A DNA stretch of 64,000 nt from contig CM063253.1 of the NCBI GenBank assembly GCA_032158295.1, positions 4,557,001 to 4,621,000 of the forward strand. The letters are read 5' to 3'. This document shows, in pieces, positions 51,901 to 60,900 of the stretch (position 1 is the stretch's first letter; every line of letters begins with the position of its first letter). The translations under genes and the position numbers were made by a program. This stretch comes from Pycnopodia helianthoides (lineage: Eukaryota > Echinodermata > Asteroidea > Forcipulatida > Asteriidae). Under the pieces are notes generated by a model that saw only the letters and a program-made list of their open reading frames with translations, had not been told where the DNA came from and ran no database searches.

Positions 51901-54900
51901 CAGTATTCTCTGCGCTTTTGACGAGTGTCCACCAACCTATAAAATCTTCAAAGCAGGTGCCGCCGTTCCAACAAACACCGGCCCCGCAGGAGGTGATATC
52001 GTCTTGACAGTGGTCACCGGTGAACCCTGCTTGACACTGGCAGCGATAGGCGTCGGTACCAGTCACCTCGCACAGGCCGTTGTTGAGACAGGGTCGACTG
52101 GCGCACGGATCTCCAACCTCCATCTCACACCTGAAGGAGAAAACATCAACAACAACTAAAACAGAGCTGCTCTATAAAAGAGGTAATTCATTATTATTTA
52201 TTGTGATTTGGAAATTTATTCCAGAGTTTGGGTCCATAGGCTGAGAAGGCTCTACCAGCAAAAGTGACGTGACTTGTTCTTGGCACAACAAAGTATGGTG
52301 AACAGGAGCTATGTCAATATTGTTTGAAGCTTTGCATGGTGTGGACAAATAGGAAAAACTATAAATAAATAATAGTAAACTTGAAGGCGAGCAGAGTATA
52401 CTGTTCGAAACGTCGAGACCAAACTGGCTCTTCTCAGAGCCAACACTCACACAAAAGAGATTTACACATGTTGTACCCGCAAGTTTACTATTATCGCAAT
52501 CAAGCAACTTTAGCTACAGCTACCTGAAACCAGTGAGCCTTCAAACTGAAATTTCTGCATTTAAAAAGAAAAATTTGGGAGCGTCTCAAAAAGTCCGAAT
52601 GGTAGGAATGTTCCAATGGGAGACTTAGGAACGCTAGGTAGCAGCAGACTTACCAGGTAAATTTCCATTGTTTACGTAGTTCTGAGCGTGCGCACATTTC
52701 CGAGAACAATGGATTTATCTGGTAAGTCTTGGATTGTTCCCATAGTTTGGCACACTATCTCAGTCTAGCAGGACATTCTGGCGGTCCACTGAATGGTGGG
52801 TGTATGCCTACGGGAGCGTTCCTTTGCGTCTAGAGCATGCCTGACTTTTGAGTTGCTCCCTCACCAATCCTGTGCTTCATCTTTAAAGGCAGTGGATACT
52901 TTTGGTAATTGCTCAAGAAATACATGACCATAAAAACTTACTTGGTATTAAGGAGCACCCGAGAGCTGCTGATAGTATAGAACATTGTGAAAAACGACTC
53001 CTCTAAAGTAATGTAGCTTTTGAGAAAGAGGTAATTTCTCACTAAAATAGTTGAGTCTGAAAAAGGTTTCAGGCATGAAGCCTTTCTCAGGCATCTGAAA
53101 GCACACAATTCTATGCAACAAGGGTGTTTTTTCTTTCATTATTTTCTTGCAACTTTGATGACCAAGTGAGCCCAAATTTTCACAGGTCTGTTATTTTATG
53201 CACATGTTGGGATACACCAAGTGAGGATACCTAGTCTTTGACAATTACCAAAAGTGTATCCTGCCTTAATAAGACTAGCTTATCCATACTAACCTGTCCC
53301 CAGTGAAGCCAGCAGTACACTGACAACGAAAACCAACAGCCGTGTTGACGCAGTCGCCGTTGTTTAGACACGGAGAGCTGAGGCAAGGCAGTGGAGGGGG
53401 CACAGTGGACTCGCAGTTAGCCCCACTGAACCCGTCACCACACCGACACGTATAGGCGTTGTTCGTCTCCACGCACTGACCGCCGTTGCACGGGCTACTT
53501 GCGCAGGGTCGTGGAGGCGGGATCTCACAGTTGGTGCCGGAGTAGCCGGCGTCGCAGGCGCAGGTGTACGCGTTCACCTGGTCCGAGCACTGGCCGTTGA
53601 CGCAGGGGTTACTGGCGCAGGGTTGAAAGGGAGGGATGTCGCAGTTCTGACCGGTGTAGCCATTGGTACATTGACAAGTGTACCCATTTGCGAGGTTAAG
53701 GCACTGACCACTGACGCAAGGGTTGCTGGTGCACGGCTGGACAACAACAAACTCGCAGTTCGTCCCGATGAAGCCGGCACTGCAGATGCACCTGTAGCCC
53801 ATCAACAGATTCAAACACTCACCACTGTTAAAACACGGGTTACTTATACATGGAAGGGTTACGGCCAGATCACAGTTCTGACCGGTGAAGCCTGCATCGC
53901 AGACGCATCTATAGGCATCCACTTGGTTGAAGCACTCGCCGTTGGCGCAAGGGCTACTAGAGCACGGCTCTGTAGCGACCGTCTGGCAGTTGACGCCGGT
54001 GAAACCGCTGTTACAAACACACAGGTAGGAGCTCAGCTGATTGAAGCACACGCCGTTCTGCTGGCAGGGGTTGCTGACGCAAGGCTCCAGCACGATGATC
54101 TCGCAGTTTGTGCCGGTGAACCCCGCCTCGCAATTGCAACTGTACGAGTCCGGCTGGTTGGCGATGCACTCACCGTTGCTGCATGGGTTGCTCTGGCACG
54201 GTTGAGTCACGACCATGCTGCAGTTCTCTCCGAAATAACCCGCATCACACGTGCAGCTGTAAGTATCGGGGAAATTAGAACACTGACCGTTGACGCACGG
54301 ATTACTGGAACAGGGCAGAATTATATCCATCTCGCAGTTCTGACCGGTAAATTGACCGGGGCAGATGCATCTGTAGGAGTCTTGTTCGATCAGGCATACA
54401 CCGTTGTTCACACAGGGGCTACTGGCACAGGGCTGGATGTTGCAGTTTTGACCGGTAAAACCAGCATTGCAGTCACAGCTGTAGGTGTTGAGCAGATCGG
54501 AGCACTGACCATTGATGCAGGGGTTACTCGAACAAGGTAGCGGGGGCGCTATCGTAGACTCACACGTCAGACCTGTGGGCGAGAAAAAACTTGAGGTTTG
54601 AATTGGGAAAAAAAGAGGTGTGTACAAAACTAGATGTACTAAAGGTATTTTGGAGGGACAGATTGTTGGCTCAGAGCAGAGAGGACTTTAATAAGATCTC
54701 AGTTGGCTAAGATCAGGACGGACTTATACCCCATTGTGCCGGTGTGTCTAATAATTCCTTTCTGCTCTGAGCCGAATGATCCTTTTTAGGCCTTATCCAT
54801 GAAAAGTCCTTTCTACTCTGAGCCGACTGGGTCTTTCTAGGTCTTATGAGTCCTTTCTGCTCTGAGTTGACTGGGTCTTTAAGTCCTTTCTGCTCTGAGC

Positions 54901-57900
54901 CTACTGGGTCTTTCTAGGTCTTATAAGTCCTTTCTACTCTGAGCCTACTGGGTCTTTATAGGTGTAATAAGTCTTTTCTGCTCTGAGCTGATTGTGTCTT
55001 TCTAGGTCTTTTAAGTTCTTTCTGCTAGAAGCTGACTGTGTTTTTTTTTAATAGGTCTCATAAGTCCCTTCTGCTCCGAGCCGACAAAATCACTCATGTG
55101 GGAATTATGACTAGCAAAGCAGAAACAGGTCACCAGCCAAACGGCCATGTACTGTGCATTGATTCTGACTGGTTGCCGGTAAGTTTCTGCTCTGCAAATA
55201 ATACGTGCTCAGCATGATATTCCACACGAGTACTTCATAACCAAACGGAACAAACGGTCGACGTAAAATATGGCATCTTCACTAATTCATGCACTACAGA
55301 CAACAGCAAGAGAGAAAAAAAACACAACCAACGAATAAACAAAAGATACACAGCATCAGCATATTTGGCATGGCACCTGGAAGTGGATCACTTTTACACC
55401 ATCTCAAAATCCAAATCCACTTTAAAAAGCAAAGAACTTTTTTTAAAATTCTAAATTTTCTTTGTCACCAACCAGAAGTTGGCATCAATTATTTTGTTTT
55501 TCTCTTATTCTTCCTTTAAGTATCCTTTCCACAATTTGTGACGGTTATCCCTTTGTCTAAATCCACGGGTGAGAGTAATTGATGACAAAAAAGGTCCAAA
55601 AGTTAGCATCAATTATTTGTTTTTTCTCTTATCGTTCCTTTAAGTATCCTTTCTACAGTTTGAATGTGAGAGTTACCCCTTTGTCTAAATCCACGGGTGA
55701 GAGTAATCGATGACAAAAAGGTCCGAATAATTGGATCCAAATTTTAGGAGGTAGGAATCGAAATGATGACATTTCCGCAACCCCTGGAGTTATAGATTGC
55801 AAGGAGCTTCATGGAACAGTATCTTCAGCACCAAAGAAGTAGATCAAAGAGAATTGTTTTTTTTGTTTTTTCACATCGGACTCAAAAAAGGATTTAAAAA
55901 AATGAAATTTCTCATCACTGTAAATCCGATAGACTTGTCATCTATGCTTTTTGTGGTAAATTTTGACTGAAAAAAATAAACCACTTGCCATTGCCATAAC
56001 CATGTCTCTAAAGGCATTATACAGGATTGGTAGAGCAGCCAAATACACGCAGACAGTGTTCATGTTTTTGTGTGATCAACCACATACATGAAATATCAAA
56101 CCTGTGAAAATTTGGGCTTAATCCGTTGAGTGAGTCAAGAGAAAAAAAAGTGAAAAACCATGCACAATTTTTAGCATGTGAACACAATGTCCTTATTGAT
56201 TGAAACAACAGAAATTAGCTGTTGCATTTTTTTTAAAGATTTTCAGATACAGTTTTCTTGAATACGGCTTCATTTAAGCTCTGGGGAAATACCTCACAGA
56301 ACAAAATATTTCTAGTATGGACTTCATAATAAGTAAACTTTCAGACTAAAACTAAACAATGATGTTCTTTATCCCTGCCAATCCTGTATAATACCTTTAA
56401 ACGTCTGACTGCAAAGATAAACCCTAAGATACACACCTGTAAAACCATTGTCACATACACACAGGAAAGCATCCCCCTGGTTCAAGCACTGGCTATTGGA
56501 GCAAGGGTTGGAATCACATGGTAAGGGCGGAGGAATTGTGCTTTCACAATTTGATCCAGTGAAAGTCTCACCACACATGCATGTGAAAGAGTCACCAGCA
56601 TCAACACAGGGTTGGCCGTTCAAGCAAGGATTGGAATCACAGGGTAAGGGTGGAGGAATTGTGCTTTCACAGTTTGATCCAGTGAAAGTTTCACCACACA
56701 TGCATGTGAAAGAATCAACACCATTGATACATGGCTGATCGTTCAAGCAAGGATTGGAATCACAGGGTAAGGGTGGAGGAATAGTGCTTTCACAACTTGA
56801 TCCAGTGAAAATTTCACTACACATGCAAGTGAAAGAATCAACACCATTGATACAGGGCTGATCATTCAAGCAAGGATTGGAATCACATGGTAAGGGTGGT
56901 GGAATAGTGCTTTCACAACTTGATCCAGTGAAAATTTCACTACACGTGCAAGTGAAAGAATCAACACCATTGATACATGGCTGATCATTCAAGCAAGGAT
57001 TGGAATCACAGGGTAAAGGTGGAGGAATAGTGCTTTCACAACTTGATCCAGTGAAAGTTTCACTACACATGCAAGTGAAAGAATCAACACCATTGATACA
57101 GGGCTGATCATTCAAGCAAGGATTGGAATCACAGGGTAAGGGTGGTGGAATAGTGCTTTCACAGTTTGATCCAGTGAAAATTTCACTACACATGCATGTG
57201 AAAAAATCAACACCATTGATACATGGCTGATCATTCAAGCAAGGATTGGAATCACAGGGTAAGGGTGGAGGAATAGTGCTTTCACAACTTGATCCAGTGA
57301 AAATTTCACTACACATGCAAGTGAAAGAATCAACACCATTGATACAGGGCTGATCATTCAAGCAAGGATTGGAATCACATGGTAAGGGTGGTGGAATGGT
57401 GCTTTCACAGTTTGATCCAGTGAAAGTTTCACTACACATGCATGTGAAAAAATCAACACCATTGATACATGGCTGATCATTCAAGCAAGGATTGGAATCG
57501 CATGGTAAGGGTGGTGGAATTGTGCTTTCACAATTTGATCCAGTGAAAGTTTCACTACACATGCATGTGAAAAAATCAACACCATTGATACATGGCTGAT
57601 CATTCAAGCAAGGATTGGAATCGCATGGTAAGGGTGGTGGAATTGTGCTTTCACAATTTGATCCAGTGAAAGTTTCACTACACATGCATGTGAAAGAATT
57701 AACACCATTCACACAGGGCTGGCCATTCAAACAAGGGTTGGAATCACATGGTAAGGGTGGAGGAATAGTGCTTTCACAATTTGATCCAGTGAAAATTTCA
57801 CCACACATGCAAGTGAAAGAATCAACACCATTGATACAGGGCTGATTATTCAAGCAAGGATTGGAATCACATGGTAAGGGTGGTGGAATGGTGCTTTCAC

Positions 57901-60900
57901 AGTTTAATCCAGTGAAAGTTTCACTACACATGCATGTGAAAGAATCAACATTGTTCACACAGGGCTGGCCGTTCAAACAAGGATTGGAATCACATGGTAA
58001 GGGTGGTGGAATAGTGCTTTCACAGTTTGATCCAGTGAAAGTTTCACTACACATGCATGTGAAAGAATCAACATTGTTCACACAGGGCTGGCCGTTCAAA
58101 CAAGGGTTGGAATCACATGGTAAGGGTGGTGGAATAGTGCTTTCACAGTTTGATCCAGTGAAAGTTTCACTACACATGCATGTGAAAGAATCACCAGCAT
58201 TTATACAGGGTTGGCCATTCAAGCAAGGATTGGAATCACATGGTAAGGGTGGTGGAATAGTGCTTTCACAGTTTGATCCAGTGAAAGTTTCACTACACAT
58301 GCATGTGAAAGAATCAACATTGTTCACACAGGGCTGGCCGTTCAAGCAAGGGTTGGAATCACAAGGTAAGGGTGGTGGAATAGTGCTTTCACAGTTCAGT
58401 CCAGTGAGCCCATTGTCACACAAACAAGAATAGCTATCACCATCGTTCATGCACTGCCCACTATTTAAGCAAGGATTAGAGTCACACGGCAGAGGTGGTG
58501 GGACGGTGCTTTCACAATTCTGACCTGTGAACCCCTGAGCACAGGAGCACAAAAACGACGTGCCAATATTCTGACACGCTCCGTTCAACATGGGTTGGAA
58601 TCACAGGGCGTCGGCGGCGGCACGACAGTCTCGCAGTACTGCCCCACGAAGCCAGCCGGGCAATTGCAGGTGAAGGAGTTGCCGTTGTTGACGCAGGTTC
58701 CCCTGAGGCACGGCTGAACGTCACACGGCAGGATCGGCTGATCGCAGTTGGTACCCGTGATACCGCTCGGGCAGTTACACATGTAGGACGCCCCGGCCTC
58801 CAGGCAGACGCCGTTCACACAGGGACTGCTGTCGCACGGCCGTATCTCACTCTCGCATCTCAGTCCGGTGTAACCCTGCAAGCAGAGGCAGTCGTAGCGG
58901 GCGGTGCTCTGGACACGGCAGAGGCCCCCGTTCAGACACGGGTTGCTGTCGCACGGTGTAATTTGCGTCTCGCAGTTGGTGCCGGTGAACATGAGCCCGC
59001 ACATGCACGTGTACAGATTTCCGGAATACGAACACTGCCCTCCGTTGAGACAAGGCCGACTGTCGCAGGGTGTGATTCGAGTCTCGCAGTTCTGACCGGT
59101 CCAACCGGCTTCGCAGATGCACTGGTATCCTGCGCCGATGATCTGGCAGGCCCCGTTCACGCAGGGATCGGGCGTGCACGGTATGTCGTTCTCGCAGCGG
59201 TCGCCCGTGAAGCCAGTCTGACACACGCAGCGGAACCCCTGGAGCATGTCGATGCACTGCCCGTTGTTGAAGCACGGCGGCTCCGATGCGACGATGCAGG
59301 CGTCGATCTCTATCTCGCAGAGATCGCCGCTGAACCCGTCCACACAGAAGCACTGACGTTCCCCTGGTGGCAACGGCGGGCAGCTTGGTGTTCCAACTTG
59401 GCAACAGTAGCTGTTATGTTTACAAGGATTTGGAGTACAAACATCCAGGAACTATGGAAATAAAGGAGAAAAATACTCACAGTAGTTTCAAGATGAAAAT
59501 AGTCTAAAAATAGCACATGGTCACCATAAGAAAAAACTATGTTGTCCACCTCTAAAGGTTCAAAGGTCGGAAGTCACAAACGCATTTGAAGCAACATGTA
59601 GCTGTTTTTCTCTGTGTGTGAACGGACTGTATTGTATGTACCACGTATCACACGCGCAATGTACACAGTAATGGCGACCTTCCGCTTGTTTCACGATAAA
59701 CTTACTGGTGTTTTTACACAACGAATACCGTTATTTGAAAGGATTTTACAAAGAGTTTTAGATACAGAAGTTATCTGTTGGTAACAGAGGCAATCCTTTT
59801 CATTTCCAAAGGTATGTTGTGATTATTTTCAATCCTTTTGTAGGTTTGTTTTCCTTTGAGACGAAAGTAAAGTTGAGAAAACTTGTGTGCTTAAATTTCC
59901 ACGAAACAAACGTTTATTATTCGCAAACAATGTTTCTATTTTTTGTTGTTGGTCTGTCCTATGTTTCCAACCTCAAAGCTTCTTTTTGGTAAAGCAGACA
60001 GAACAACTGTGGAAATCATTCAAAAGATATTTTCACCCTCTACAAAACAAACAGAACTTGCAACACAAGAAAAAAATCACAACGAAAGTTATCCGAGGAT
60101 GTCTAGGTACTGCCGAAAATCATGTGAATTTCCGTGGCGTGGTGAGGAGCGAATGACGCTATGTTTAATAATGCGTGAGTGCTAAAGGGTTAAGAGCTGA
60201 ACGTCACTTACCTCATTGCAAGTTACCCCTGTGTATCCAAATGCACAGTTACAACTAAATCCGTTTGATTTATCGACACATGTTCCTGTAAAGAGGAGGG
60301 AAAAATGTAATAGTAGTCATTGTTAACATCCAATTGAAAAACAGATATGAAATAAGAACAGGAAACTTCTAACTTGTAGTCTGAGCACCTTTACTCGCAG
60401 TCTGAGCACCTCTGGCATGAAAGGGCCCTTATCTTCACATAATGTCAACACCTCATGGGCAGTCAGGTTGGCGTAGTGGTTATCTTGTCTTGGTATCTTT
60501 GTCTTGCCTTCCACCTCTGGGGACCCCAGTTCAAATCACACCGGGGCACTACATGGATTGGGTTTTTCAGTCCCTGCCTGATCGCGTGGGTTTTCCCTTT
60601 CAATATTTCTCTGGGTTTTTCCTCCCACACCAAAAACTGAAACTTCCGTCATTATCTTTTGTCCATAGGGCTCTTGGCTAGCATAGTGATTAAGTTTGCT
60701 TTCTGAGAGTTCTTGGCTTCACAACCAGAATAAATGAAATGAAATACCTTGAGGTCCGCAGGGGTTCCCGATGCACTCGTCGACGTCGATGTCGCACAGC
60801 TCCCCGGCGAATCCGGCCAGACACGTACACGTCGGGGTCTCGACCGCCCCCTGCACCTTCCTGCACACGGCGCCGTTCTGACACGGATTGACGTCGCAGT

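Larger units (their letters stand above)
49816..51936. other. EYS intron with large foldback element
   Basis: AT-rich sequence, then a 500-bp foldback at 50787-51290 and a SINE 3' part at 51620-51815. Apart from these, no exon or gene recognised. Confidence 0.5.

Noticed and set aside
53623..54540. Plus-strand open frame of 305 codons across the eleven-EGF exon
   Set aside because: It is the antisense of a Cys-rich EGF exon whose splice sites and phases fit on the minus strand. The plus-strand product has no family features.
56448..58433. Plus-strand repetitive frames ([16 protein letters not shown] repeats)
   Set aside because: Antisense reading of the 123-bp EGF array. The repeat structure keeps the frame open by chance.
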